DNA of 39,851 nucleotides from a bacterium (GTDB lineage: Bacteria > Verrucomicrobiota > Verrucomicrobiia > Limisphaerales > UBA8199), in NCBI GenBank assembly GCA_021784555.1, contig JAJYHY010000031.1, positions 1 through 39,851 on the forward strand, in the 5' to 3' direction. The translations under genes were made by a program, and so were the position numbers. Below the pieces are notes generated by a model. It worked only from the letters and a program-made list of their open reading frames with translations, had not been told where the DNA came from and searched no databases. Each line of letters opens with the position of its first letter. The stretch's first letter is position 1. Positions 24,101 through 33,294 of this stretch are shown piece after piece.

Positions 24101-25000
24101 ATGATGAGACTTTCGCATCAAGATTACGAACGGCTCCTGCAAACCATCTGCCAGTTGCATGACATTGACTCCGCCCAGGCCTTCCGCGCCGAAGCGCCCA
24201 AGCTGCTCCTCCAGCTCGTCCCCGGCGATTACCTCGTGTTCTCCGACCACCAAATGGACGCCTCCAGCAAACGGGTCCGCCTGGTGGATTATTTCGAATC
24301 GGAACCCCGCCTGACCGACGAGGGGATCGTGCTGGGCGAGCGCCACGTTTTTTCCCATCCCTTCACGAAATACTTTCTGGGGGGCGGCGCGCCCACGGCC
24401 CTCAAACAAACGGATTTCCTTTCGCTGTCCGAATTTTCACGCTCCGTCTGGGGCTTTGTGCAGTCCCGGGCATTGCGCGTCGAGCGCATGATCGGCCTGC
24501 CGGTCACGCCCGGCAAAGGCAACGTGGCAGCCATCAGCATCGGGCGGGGCCGCACCCGGGATTTCGACGAGCGTGACCGGCTGGTTCTCAATCTGCTCCG
24601 GCGCCATTACGACCAGGCCTGCCGGCGGCTGCGCCTGCTCCAGACATTCCTCGGCCCGGATGCCCAGCCGCTGGCGGCCTACGCCCTCTCGCCGCGCGAA
24701 CGCGAAGTGGCCCGGTGGCTGGCCGAGGGCAAGTCCAATCCCGAAATCGGCGTCATCCTCGGCGCCAGCCCACGCACCATCGACAAGCACGTCCAAAACA
24801 TTCTTCGCAAACTCGGCGTCGAACACCGCAGCACCGCCGCCGTTCTGATTGCCCGAAGCCTCCAACTTGAACGGTTTCATCGGATTTTCAGCGCCCCAAC
24901 CTGCCGTGATGGAAAGGCGGACGTGCTCCAGGACACGGCGCCGCCGCCGGAGTCCAGGCTGCGCGCATCGCCGTCTTGCGGCCAACCCGGCGTTTGCTAA
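24101..25000 (+). CDS. LuxR-family transcriptional regulator
   Basis: A 299-residue one-component regulator. The N-terminal 190 residues look like a GAF/PAS-type sensor without clear ligand residues. The C-terminal LuxR helix-turn-helix is plain: [20 protein letters not shown], then [20 protein letters not shown] and [11 protein letters not shown] (about 195-260). There is no receiver domain, so input is probably a small molecule. An unusual Cys/Pro-rich tail of about 35 residues follows. AAAGG lies just before the ATG pair at 24101/24104; either may be used. It is transcribed divergently from the secreted Ig-like protein and C10 protease, making those genes candidate targets by position only. 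The next gene begins 10 bp after its stop. Confidence 0.88.
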   Translation: MMRLSHQDYERLLQTICQLHDIDSAQAFRAEAPKLLLQLVPGDYLVFSDHQMDASSKRVRLVDYFESEPRLTDEGIVLGERHVFSHPFTKYFLGGGAPTALKQTDFLSLSEFSRSVWGFVQSRALRVERMIGLPVTPGKGNVAAISIGRGRTRDFDERDRLVLNLLRRHYDQACRRLRLLQTFLGPDAQPLAAYALSPREREVARWLAEGKSNPEIGVILGASPRTIDKHVQNILRKLGVEHRSTAAVLIARSLQLERFHRIFSAPTCRDGKADVLQDTAPPPESRLRASPSCGQPGVC

Positions 25001-25010
25001 CCTCGCGCCT

Positions 25011-25736
25011 ATGAGTGAACCAGAAAATATGGCTGAATCCGCAGGGGGGGCGGCCGGAGGCCACGCCGCAATGACAGACGAACAGGATCCTCAGGTTCAA
25101 CAAATGGAGGCCATCCACAAGCAGGTTGGCGGATGGTTTGACGCATTCCTCAGCGGTTCTCAATACCAACGGTTGTCGCAGACAGAAAAGGACAAAGCCC
25201 CAGACATTGTCCGGTTCTTTACCGAATTCAGCTTTCGCCACATCGGCTCTGCGCCGGAGCAGTGGAACCGCGGCGTGATCGCCGAGTGCTGCCTCGAGAT
25301 CCTGCCCAGGAAGATGTCGGTGGAACCCGCCTTTTTCCAGAGTGTGGCTCCAGTGCTCTCGGCATTCTTCGATTTCCTTTCCGCGGCGAACCTCTTGAGC
25401 GGGGCTGGCGAACTTTCCAAGGCCGTCGTCGAGTTGAACGAGGACATCGTTGCCGCATCTCAAGACGAGCGTAATTGGGGCCCGTCCAAAGCCTTCATAA
25501 TGGCTGCGCAGCGGGTGGGAGCGGATACCTGCGACGAGAACGCTTTACGGCGATTTATGATCGAATACAACCTGCGGCAGCTCGCCCGGGCGCGAGCCGG
25601 GCAAGAAGCCGCCCGGCCTCGGTTGCCGTCCGTGGTGGCCGCAACACCAGTTCAGCACGCGCAGCGTAGGCCCGGCCGCAATGACCCTTGCCCGTGCGGC
25701 AGCGGAAAGAAATTCAAGAAGTGCTGTGGCGTCTGA
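25011..25736 (+). CDS. SEC-C zinc-motif protein
   Basis: A 241-residue protein ending in [19 protein letters not shown], the SEC-C zinc-binding motif also found at the SecA C-terminus and in YecA-like proteins. The preceding 200 residues are helical and not recognised ([36 protein letters not shown]). SEC-C tails bind zinc and, in SecA/YchJ/YecA proteins, can contact SecB or ribosomes. The role here is unknown. The start at 25011 follows the LuxR stop by 10 bp, which suggests a two-gene operon. A longer in-frame extension to 24849 overlaps the LuxR gene and is rejected. Confidence 0.82.
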   Translation: MSEPENMAESAGGAAGGHAAMTDEQDPQVQQMEAIHKQVGGWFDAFLSGSQYQRLSQTEKDKAPDIVRFFTEFSFRHIGSAPEQWNRGVIAECCLEILPRKMSVEPAFFQSVAPVLSAFFDFLSAANLLSGAGELSKAVVELNEDIVAASQDERNWGPSKAFIMAAQRVGADTCDENALRRFMIEYNLRQLARARAGQEAARPRLPSVVAATPVQHAQRRPGRNDPCPCGSGKKFKKCCGV

Positions 25737-25783
25737 GCTAGCCCCATGAGCTCTCGTCTGTCGGACGCTCACGGCGGGGGGGC

Positions 25784-25921
25784 ACTGCCATTGAATTAGG
25801 GGGGATTCCCAGTCTCTTGCTCATGCACTTACTCTTGCTCTCTAAGCTGCTCTGGGGGAGCAGGATCATGAGCAAGAGCGAGAGCAGGATGGGTAGCTCC
25901 TTTGCTTAATTCAATGCCAGT
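25784..25921. repeat. Nested inverted-repeat element (138 bp)
   Basis: Outer arms ACTGCCATTGAATTA (25784-25798) and TAATTCAATGCCAGT (25907-25921) pair at 14 of 15 positions. Inner arms CTCTTGCTCATG (25814-25825) and CATGAGCAAGAG (25867-25878) pair perfectly. Between them are further GAGCAAGAG/CTCTTGCTC echoes. No ORF crosses it convincingly. It looks like a dispersed intergenic element rather than a terminator, as no T-run follows. Confidence 0.65.
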
Positions 25922-25966
25922 AGTGCGGCGGGATGGTGCGGGTGGCTTCATTTCCGGCGGACATTG

Positions 25967-26011
25967 AAATGCGTGAATTTCACGCCTAAAATGCGTGAAA
26001 TTCACGCATTT
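25967..26011. promoter_or_regulatory. Paired 15-bp dyads GCGTGAAWTTCACGC, 22 bp apart
   Basis: GCGTGAATTTCACGC (25971-25985) and GCGTGAAATTCACGC (25993-26007) are each dyad-symmetric and lie 22 bp apart, about two helical turns, so a dimeric regulator could bind both on one face. The whole block is also a perfect 19-bp stem (25967-25985 with 25993-26011) with a 7-nt loop and five T after it, so a terminator is an alternative. It lies about 255 bp upstream of the giant glycine-rich gene and 230 bp after the SEC-C gene. Confidence 0.5.
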
Positions 26012-26223
26012 TTACCACCCCATTCTCCAGCCGAAGCTTGTTTCCGCTCAAAAAACGCGGTGGCATCAGAAATGCTTTCCTCTAATCAGATAGCGACGCA
26101 ATTGAGGATTGCCGGGCTGATCCAGTCGTGCGTACGAACGCACGCGAGTGTGCGCCAGATGAGCCTTGGCGAAGCGGTGCCGGGCGCAAATACGGTGACG
26201 CTTGCGGGCTGGTCGCGCGCTCT

Positions 26224-26242
26224 CCAATCGCAAATCGCAAAT
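26224..26242 (+). promoter_or_regulatory. Upstream motif CCAATCGCAAATCGCAAAT (copy 2)
   Basis: Lies 22 bp before the ATG at 26265, same orientation as the gene. The same 19-mer occurs before the gene starting at 39813 and a near copy before the HAD gene. A GGAGGAG Shine-Dalgarno follows it here. Confidence 0.4.
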
Positions 26243-26264
26243 TTGATAAACCCTCGGAGGAGAT

Positions 26265-29200
26265 ATGAGATCGTTGCCCGTTAAGTTTGGCCCGTTCCTA
26301 TGCCTGGCCGGTCTATGCCTGAATGTCAGCGGCATCACCTTCACCAACGACACATTCATTGGCGCCGATAATACCAACTTCGACGGCCAGGAGATTGTCC
26401 TCACCAATTGCACGCTAACGCTGGACGGTCCTCACAGCTTCACCGCGCTGGACATTCTGAACGGCGGAGTCGTCACGCACTTGGCGACAACCAACGGTCA
26501 GGGCGGAGACTCTCTGTCCCTGGTTATCAGCAACGACGTAGAGGTTGAGAGCGGCGGCGCCATCGACGTGAGCGGCAGAGGCTTTGGCGGCTCTTCGGGT
26601 CCGGGTCAGGGACGAACCACCTCCAACAGCACAGGTTATTACGGAATGGGAGCTGGCGGCGGTTATGGAGGTTTTGGCGGGGCAAGCGCCAATGGGGCCC
26701 CCGGTGGAGACTGCTACGGCTCGGCAAGCGCGCCTGCCAGCGAGGGCAGCGGCGGCGGCTCCGGCGTCGGCGCGGGAGGCTCTGGCGGGGGAGCTATCAG
26801 GATAACGGCGGGAGGCCTGTTTCGGATTGAGGGCGCGGTGCTGGCGGACGGCGCGGACGGCTCGCACCCCGGTGCCGGCGGCGGATCGGGGGGATCAATC
26901 TGGCTCTCGGCAAACGCCTTCTATGGCGCCGGCACAATTTCCGCCCGAGGCGGCGCGGGTGAGCCCCGCGACGGCGGTGGAGGCGGTGGCGGCCGGATCG
27001 CTCTCGACTTCTTAACCAACGCCTTCTCCGGCACTATCTCCGCCTCCGGTGGTAACGGGGCGGTGATTGGTGGCGCCGGAACCATTTACACCCTGAACAC
27101 CTCTGGCGCCGTGGGCCAGCTCCTCATCGACAATGGAGGACGGACCGGAACGAACACCCTCCTTTCCTCGGATTCTTCCATGGCGGTCGTCCTGAGCGGC
27201 GGCGCGGTGGCCGGCACTCCCATTATTGGTGAACAAACGATGGCCGGCCTGATCATCCACTCTAATGCCTGGCTCACAACGCAGGCGACGGGGTTCAACG
27301 GGAAGTTGGTGGCGCATGTCTCCGGCGACGCCTCTATCGAAGCGGGGGGCGGTGTTACCGTTACTGGCCGCGGCTATCCCGCCAACCAAGGCCCAGGCGT
27401 CGGAGGTGCCGGAACTGATCCCGAGACCGGGGCTGAAATCGCTGGTGGTGGTGGGTATGGCGGCTTTGGGGGAGGGCCTGGAGGCGGCAAAGCTTACGGC
27501 CGGGCTGGCGAAGGCGCGGGGTTGCCCGGCAGTGGCGGAGCCGGTTCGATCCTTGGTGGCGCGGGTGGTGGCGTCGTCTCGCTCAGCGTAGATGGCACGC
27601 TGGAGCTGGATGGCCGGGTCGCCGCCGACGGCGACTCACCGTCCGCACCTGGACGTGGCGCAGGCTCCGGCGGCAGCGTGACGATAAAGGCCTCGAATAT
27701 TACAGGGACGGGCTGGATCAGCGCCAATGGAGGGGCGGGTTTGGCGTCAGGCGGTGGTGGTGGAGGCGGCAGAATCGCGATACTCTCAGGCAGCAACGTC
27801 TGTTCCAACACCGTAACGGCTTGGGGCGGCGCCGGCATGGGCTATGGCGGCGCGGGGACGGTGCTGTATGATTTGGGAAATCATATCCGCGTGGTGGTGG
27901 ACAACGGCAACCGCGCCGGAACCAACACGCTGGTCGGGGCGCAAGTCCCCGTCGATCTGGACGTCCGTCAGGGCGGACGAGTCGTCGCTTCCAACGCCGT
28001 GCCGTTTGCCAGTGTGCTCGTCGAATCGAATGCCTGGCTGGTGACGATCCCATCGCCCGCTTCTCGTACCGAGCACCTCAACCAGATGACGGTTCTGGGT
28101 GATGCCACGCTCCAGGCCGGCGGGGGCATCTTGCTGGACGGTCTGGGCTACGGGTCTTCCGTTGGGCCGGGAGCGGGCCGCTACGACTTCGAGTCCTTTA
28201 CCGGCGGCGGAGGTGGGTACGGCGGATACGGCGGGCTTCCCGGCCCGGAGACGCCGCTTTTTGGGGGAGTGTACGGCTCCATTGTCAATCCCACCAACCA
28301 AGGCAGCGGCGGGGCCATCTTACCCTACGAGGGCTTTGGCAGCGTGGCCGGCGCCGGTGGCGGTGCTCTTAGCATGATTGTGGATGGCACGCTCCAAGTC
28401 GATGGGCGCATCTCCGCCAACGGCAATTCCGCTTCCGCATCCGCCATTGGCGGGGGCGCGGGAGGCAGCTTGAATCTGAGCGTGGGCCGATTGGCGGGAA
28501 ACGGCAGCATCGCCGCGGATGGCGGGAGTGGGGACCCGAGTCTCGGCGGGGGCGGCGGTGGAGGGCGGATTGCCATCTCCTACGGCACAAATCAGTTCAC
28601 GGGCGCCATCTCGGCCCGTGGCGGCGGCGGTCTGCAATATGGCGGCGCCGGCACAATTTACCTTCATGCCAAAGACGATTCATCCGGCCGCCTGATAGTC
28701 GATAATGGCGGAAGACGGGGAAACTCAACACCTATTACAGGTTTGACTAACCTCATCGATCTCATCGTGTCAAACGGCGGAGTCGCCGACCCCGTCGGTG
28801 TTTCGACGCGCGACTTGACCCTCAGTTCCAACGCGTGGCTCAGCGCCGCCAGCCCTGGAGGCGCAACCAATCTGCAACTCTCCGTAACCGGCGACATGGT
28901 CGTTCACGCCGGCGCCGGAATTGACTTGAATGGCCAAGGGTACGCGGCCAGTCAGGGGCCGGGGCGAGGCCAGTTGAGGTTCTCGTCTCCGTACGGCTCC
29001 AGTGGGGGTGGCGGTGGCCATGGCGGTTACGGAGGCGCCGATGCGAACGGGGAGGCGGGCGGCGCGGTTTACGATTCTGTTCTGGAGCCTTCCCTTCCCG
29101 GCAGCGGCGGCGGTAGCGAGGGCCCGGTCGGGCTTCCCAATAATGCCAGTGCCGGCGGAGGCGCCGCTCGGTTGATCGTGGCAGGCAGCCTGGTGCTGGA

Positions 29201-31301
29201 CGGACGGCTCTCGGCTGACGGCGCCGATGGCGGCCAAAGAGGCGGAGGTGGCGGCGCTGGCGGGAGTCTCTGGATCACCGCCGGGACACTCTCGGGAACC
29301 GGGAGCATCTCGGCTAATGGCGGCAATGGCGACCCGATCGCTGCCAGCGGCGGTGGCGGTGGAGGGCGCATTGCCATTTCGTACGGCACAAACCAGTTCG
29401 CAGGCACGATTTCAGCCCGCGGCGGCGCCGGCTCACAATATGGCGGCGCCGGCACGATCTGCCTCCATGCCGAAGACGGTTCATTGCCTCGCGTGATAGT
29501 GGACAATGCCGGGGCGCGGGGGAACTCAACGCCGATTACCGGTCTGACCAGCCTCTTCGACTTGGTGGTCTCAAACGGCGGAGTCGCCGCTCCCGTCGAT
29601 GTCTCGATGCAGAGCCTGACCCTCAACTCAAACGCGTGGCTCAGCACCGCCAGCCCTGGCGCCGGAACTAACCTCCGATTCTCGGTACTCGGCGACCTCG
29701 TCGTTCATGCGGGCGCCGGAATTGACTTGGATGGACAAGGCTACGCCGCCGGTCATGGCCCTGGCGCGGGCGCGGTCACAGGTTATAAGGTCCCCATCCC
29801 TGGAATCCCAGGCGCGACCACGGACTCCCTCTTCGGAACCGGAGGCGGTCATGGCGGCCTCGGAGGCGCCGATGCCAACGGCCAGGGCGGGATGAGCTAT
29901 GATTCTATTCTGGCGCCTGTCTTCCCTGGGAGCGGCGGCGGCAATCCACAACCGATGCGCCTCCCTGGCGTCGTGAGCGCCGGCGGCGGCGCGGCCCGCT
30001 TGATGGTGGGAGGCAGGCTGGTACTGGACGGACGGCTCTCGGCTGACGGGGCCGATGGCCTTCAGGCAGGTGGAGGCGGCGGGGCGGGCGGAAGCCTCTG
30101 GATCGCCGCCAGGACTCTCTCGGGGGACGGCACTATTTCGGCCAATGGCGGCAATGGCGACTCGGCCTTTGGCGGCGGAGGCGGGGGCGGGCGCATCGCA
30201 GTTTACGTCCCAACGAACCTCTTCGCCGGCACGTTCTCAGCTCGAGGCGGCGACGGCGTGATGCCGGGCGGCGCCGGAACAATCTATTTTCAAGGAGAGC
30301 AGGGCGGCAGTTCTGAGCTCCTGGTCGATAACGGGGGCTTGGCCGGCACGAACACACCTTTGCCCGCCCTCCAAAATGTAGAGGTCGCGCTCAGCGGGAA
30401 CGCGGTGGCTGTTTCCTCGGCTCCAACGCTCGTTGCCAGCGGACTTCATATCGCTTCGGGCGCCTCCCTCGAATCGCTGCCCGGCTTCAGCCTGAACGTT
30501 GAGGTCTTTGGTGACCTGTTAATCGGAGCGAACGGCTCGATCTCCGCCGACGCCGATGGCTTCTCAGGCTCCAGCGGCGGCCCCGGCGCGGGTTCTCCCT
30601 CTCTCTTCGGCAGTGGAGGCGGCGGATATGGCGGCATGGGTGGCGCGGGCGCCTCCGGCGCGCGAGGCGGCCAGGCTTATGGCTCGGCGACCGAACCGGC
30701 GGACTTTGGCAGCCGCGGCGGAGTGGTGCCCCTCAACCTCGCCGGGTTCTGCCAGGGAGGGGGCGCATTGCGGCTTGGAGTGACCGGCACACTCCAGGTC
30801 GATGGCCGTTTGTCGGCCAATGGCAACGACGCCTTGATCGAAGCCGCCGGCGGCGGGGCGGGAGGCAGCATCTGGGTCACCGCTCACACGCTTCTCGGCG
30901 CCGGTTCGATCTCCGCCAAGGGCGGCGATGGCGACCCGTCCGAGGGAGGCGGCGGAGGCGGGGGACGGATTGCCCTCTATAGCGTCACCAACTCGTTCAG
31001 CGGCATCGTATCCGTCTCCGGCGGGCAGGGCGCTTCGCCGGGCCAGAACGGCACCATCATTATTACCAACGAGGTCGTCTCCAGCCCCAGCCTGGTTGTC
31101 GCCAACTCCAGTTCAAGTGGCGGATTGACCTTTCAATGGTTTGGCGCCAACGGCGTCACTTACCAGTTGCTCTGCTCGACAAACCTCGTGGACTGGCAGC
31201 CCTGCCTCTCAGCGATGTTGGGAACCAACGGCCCCGTGGCCCTTGCCGTCCCAACCACCAATGACCCGCGCCGCTTTTTCAGGCTCCTCCTCCGGCAGTA
31301 G
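26265..31301 (+). CDS. Giant secreted glycine-rich repeat protein
   Basis: A 1678-residue exported protein with signal peptide MRSLPVKFGPFLCLAGLCLN and the best ribosome site in the window (GGAGGAG before the ATG). It consists of six repeats of about 263 residues (near 790 bp), each passing through the same landmarks: SNAWL, then GxGYxxxxGPGxG, GGGYGGxGG, GSGGG, a GGxLxLDGRLSADG stretch, GGGGGGGRIA, and GGAGTIY...VDNGG. The GGGGRIA anchors fall near 26990, 27770, 28565, 29365, 30190 and 30965. Repeats 3 and 4 are nearly identical, indicating recent duplication. The pattern suggests stacked beta-helix coils with glycine-rich loops, i.e. a surface or matrix protein; that is inference. The C-terminal module (TYQLLCSTNLVDWQP...RRFFRLLLRQ) matches the two other secreted proteins here. 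Confidence 0.85.
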   Translation: MRSLPVKFGPFLCLAGLCLNVSGITFTNDTFIGADNTNFDGQEIVLTNCTLTLDGPHSFTALDILNGGVVTHLATTNGQGGDSLSLVISNDVEVESGGAIDVSGRGFGGSSGPGQGRTTSNSTGYYGMGAGGGYGGFGGASANGAPGGDCYGSASAPASEGSGGGSGVGAGGSGGGAIRITAGGLFRIEGAVLADGADGSHPGAGGGSGGSIWLSANAFYGAGTISARGGAGEPRDGGGGGGGRIALDFLTNAFSGTISASGGNGAVIGGAGTIYTLNTSGAVGQLLIDNGGRTGTNTLLSSDSSMAVVLSGGAVAGTPIIGEQTMAGLIIHSNAWLTTQATGFNGKLVAHVSGDASIEAGGGVTVTGRGYPANQGPGVGGAGTDPETGAEIAGGGGYGGFGGGPGGGKAYGRAGEGAGLPGSGGAGSILGGAGGGVVSLSVDGTLELDGRVAADGDSPSAPGRGAGSGGSVTIKASNITGTGWISANGGAGLASGGGGGGGRIAILSGSNVCSNTVTAWGGAGMGYGGAGTVLYDLGNHIRVVVDNGNRAGTNTLVGAQVPVDLDVRQGGRVVASNAVPFASVLVESNAWLVTIPSPASRTEHLNQMTVLGDATLQAGGGILLDGLGYGSSVGPGAGRYDFESFTGGGGGYGGYGGLPGPETPLFGGVYGSIVNPTNQGSGGAILPYEGFGSVAGAGGGALSMIVDGTLQVDGRISANGNSASASAIGGGAGGSLNLSVGRLAGNGSIAADGGSGDPSLGGGGGGGRIAISYGTNQFTGAISARGGGGLQYGGAGTIYLHAKDDSSGRLIVDNGGRRGNSTPITGLTNLIDLIVSNGGVADPVGVSTRDLTLSSNAWLSAASPGGATNLQLSVTGDMVVHAGAGIDLNGQGYAASQGPGRGQLRFSSPYGSSGGGGGHGGYGGADANGEAGGAVYDSVLEPSLPGSGGGSEGPVGLPNNASAGGGAARLIVAGSLVLDGRLSADGADGGQRGGGGGAGGSLWITAGTLSGTGSISANGGNGDPIAASGGGGGGRIAISYGTNQFAGTISARGGAGSQYGGAGTICLHAEDGSLPRVIVDNAGARGNSTPITGLTSLFDLVVSNGGVAAPVDVSMQSLTLNSNAWLSTASPGAGTNLRFSVLGDLVVHAGAGIDLDGQGYAAGHGPGAGAVTGYKVPIPGIPGATTDSLFGTGGGHGGLGGADANGQGGMSYDSILAPVFPGSGGGNPQPMRLPGVVSAGGGAARLMVGGRLVLDGRLSADGADGLQAGGGGGAGGSLWIAARTLSGDGTISANGGNGDSAFGGGGGGGRIAVYVPTNLFAGTFSARGGDGVMPGGAGTIYFQGEQGGSSELLVDNGGLAGTNTPLPALQNVEVALSGNAVAVSSAPTLVASGLHIASGASLESLPGFSLNVEVFGDLLIGANGSISADADGFSGSSGGPGAGSPSLFGSGGGGYGGMGGAGASGARGGQAYGSATEPADFGSRGGVVPLNLAGFCQGGGALRLGVTGTLQVDGRLSANGNDALIEAAGGGAGGSIWVTAHTLLGAGSISAKGGDGDPSEGGGGGGGRIALYSVTNSFSGIVSVSGGQGASPGQNGTIIITNEVVSSPSLVVANSSSSGGLTFQWFGANGVTYQLLCSTNLVDWQPCLSAMLGTNGPVALAVPTTNDPRRFFRLLLRQ

Positions 31302-31316
31302 GTCACCCATCCGGCC

Positions 31317-31420
31317 TTGGATGATGGATGATGGATGATGGATGATGGATGTTCGTTGTTGGATGTTCGTTGTTGGATGTTCGTTGTTGGATGTTCGTTG
31401 TTGGATGTTCGTTGTCCACG
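31317..31420. repeat. Minisatellite: GATGATG units then five 14-bp units
   Basis: A run of 7-bp GATGATG-type units (about 31317-31350) passes into five units of TTGGATGTTCGTTG with period 14 (GTTCGTTG at 31351, 31365, 31379, 31393, 31407). A related pair, TTGGATGTTCGATG, occurs in reverse orientation at 38939-38971, the other side of the envelope cluster. From 31421 to 31604 only degenerate echoes (GATAGTAGATGTTCG) are seen. Confidence 0.8.
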
Positions 31421-31604
31421 GCTGCCTACGCCGACGGCGAGCGCGTCCGTTCCGGCTGGGAGGGCAAGCTGCGACGATGGATAGTAGATGTTCGATTTTG
31501 GACGCTCGTCGCTGATATGGAGTTCTCTCAATCACGTAAAGCACGTTCCCTCGGAGGCTCGGGTCCTCCTTGCCCCTGGTTTGAGTGCAAGAACCGGAGA
31601 TGTC

Positions 31605-31751
31605 GTGCTCCGCGAAGTATGGCGTGCGGAGGATACGCTCTCGCCGCAATGCAATCACGATTTAGACAAGCTGTTCGAAGAGACACGCAAGCGGGAGCGC
31701 CTTTCCGGCCACCCTCTGGTAAACCTGCCAATCAGGCGACGCAGGGCGTGA
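31605..31751 (+). CDS. Small protein or remnant, HDLDKLFEETRKRE type
   Basis: From a GTG at 31605 a 48-residue frame reads LREVWRAEDTLSPQCNHDLD, KLFEETRKRERLSGHPLVNL and ends PIRRRRA. It resembles the short lineage-typical proteins with the pattern (I/V)LxEVRxxREx...NxDLxxLxxxLRKRxxxSG, often annotated hypothetical or antitoxin-like. No ATG is in place at the expected start and no partner gene is next to it, so it may be a degraded copy. Confidence is limited by its size. Confidence 0.35.
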   Translation: MLREVWRAEDTLSPQCNHDLDKLFEETRKRERLSGHPLVNLPIRRRRA

Positions 31752-31776
31752 GGACATTCGGCGCAACGCCACAATC

Positions 31777-33294
31777 TCAGTGATCAGTGGAAGGAGGCGG
31801 CAGGGGGGCCTCGGTGCCGGCTACGCCCCCGCCGCCCTGCCACAGTAGAACGTGCCTGGCCGCGCTGGCGGCCACCGGGTAATCGCGGATGCGTTGCGCA
31901 ATCGTAAGGGCCTTCTTCCAAGCCGCCTTCGCCTCTCGGGATTTGCCGGCCGCCGCGTAAGCACATCCCAGCAGGTCCACGTCCTTCGGATACCGCTCGC
32001 CGGTCAGCTCGCACAGCTTCTTGGCGAGGGGGATGGCCGCGGTCCCGTCCCTCAATCCCGGCCCGTCCGCGCTGGAGAGCAGGCTGGCCAGCCCGTAGAG
32101 GGATTTCTTGTGGTTCGGATCAATCGCCAGCGCCCTCTCGTAGCAGCCCCTGCTTTCGTTGAACCGACCGAGCTGGCGCAGGACGTAGCCCGTTATCTCC
32201 AAGCCCTCCGCCGAACGAGGCGCCAGCCGGAGTGATTCCTCCGCCTCAACGAGCGCGGCCGGGTAGTCATGCGCGGCGGAGAGGTTGCCGGCCAGAACGC
32301 AGTGCGCCATCGCGCTTGAAGGCGCCACCTCGGCAGCATGGGTGAAGAGGGTAACGCCGTTTTTCCAATAGACCATCTGGCGCAGCGTACATAAGGGCAG
32401 GGAAATGAAAACCGCAACGCCCGCGCCGCAAAGGGCGGGGCGCGACCAGCGAGACCTGGTGGTCGCTCTGGCCGCCAACTCGGGCAGGCCCCAGGCCAGC
32501 ATAATGAAAATCCCGATGAGCGGAATATAGGTGTAGCGGTCCGCCATCGCCTGTACCCCATACCGGAAGATGCCGATGGACGGCACCAGGTTCCCCAGAT
32601 ACCAGCACCAACCCATGAACAGATACGGGTGGCCCTCTCTCCGCCGCAGCACGAACCAGCTCACCGCCACCAAAAACGCCCCCGCACCCGCGACCGCCAT
32701 GGCCGGCCAGGGATGCCGCGCGTAAAGTGGTATGAGGCCGCTGGGTCAGAAGGTCTTCCGGATGTAAAGCCAGTAGGCCACCAGCGCGTTTTCGAACCTG
32801 AACCCAAAGCCCACCTGCGGGCGCAGCGCCCGGATGTCGGCCGGGGCGAGGTAGGCCATCACGCTGCCGCCGGCGGACAATGCGAAGAGCGGCAGCTTCT
32901 CGACCACCAGCCTGGCCCACGCACGCCAGACGCCTCGGCCCCCTTCCTCTGCAACGGGCCACCGCTCCAGCGGCCAGGCGTCCAGCCGCAGCAGGGAGAA
33001 AGGAAGCGTCACGGCCATCGGTTTGCCCATGAGCGCGCCCGCGTTTGCCGCGAACACCAGCAGGTAGCTGCGCCAGGTCCGGACGCGCACGTACCGGACA
33101 TAAGCCAGCATCGTCAGCATCCAGAAAAACGAGCAGACCAGCGATTTCCGTTCGGCGACCCACGCCACCGTCTCGACGTGCAGCGGGTGCCAGGCGAACA
33201 ACAGGGCCACCGCCGCGCTTCGCCAAAGCCGACCGGTCATTCGCCGGAGCGCCAGTCCCACCCACTTCGGCAGATCGCCTGAATCCGCCCTCAT
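31777..33294 (-). pseudogene. TMTC-like TPR membrane protein split by an in-frame TGA
   Basis: The frame from 33294 reads RMTGRLWRSAAVALLFAWHP, HVETVAWVAERKS and several membrane helices, then stops at TGA (32746-32748). The same frame continues at once with PSGLIPLYARHPWPAMAVAG, GWCWYLGNLVPSIGIF, AMADRYTYIPLIGIF and C-terminal TPR units (LDYP, CYERALAIDPNHKKSLYG). Family members read RKT(L/F)WPSGL here, so TGA replaces a Trp TGG. About 100 N-terminal residues of the family are also missing. Family knowledge: TMTC/PMT-like TPR proteins are multi-pass membrane proteins, the eukaryotic ones being O-mannosyltransferases. The start overlaps the glycosyltransferase stop by ATGA. Product is probably non-functional, though the 307-residue 3' part is open from an ATG at 32700. 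Confidence 0.8.

Noticed and set aside
24849..25010. N-terminal extension of the SEC-C protein to 24849
   Set aside because: Overlaps the LuxR gene by about 150 bp, is Arg-rich, and a proper ATG follows the LuxR stop.
25964..26284. 106-codon ORF (MKCVNFTPKMREIHAF) before the giant gene
   Set aside because: Consists of the dyad repeat translated plus unstructured sequence, and it overlaps the motif and start of the next gene.
31317..31420. CRISPR-like regular repeats
   Set aside because: Units are contiguous without unique spacers; it is a minisatellite.
32746..32748. TGA as selenocysteine or reassigned Trp codon
   Set aside because: The family has Trp, not a redox residue, here. Other genes in the window use TGA as a normal stop, and TAG and TAA stops also interrupt the neighbour.
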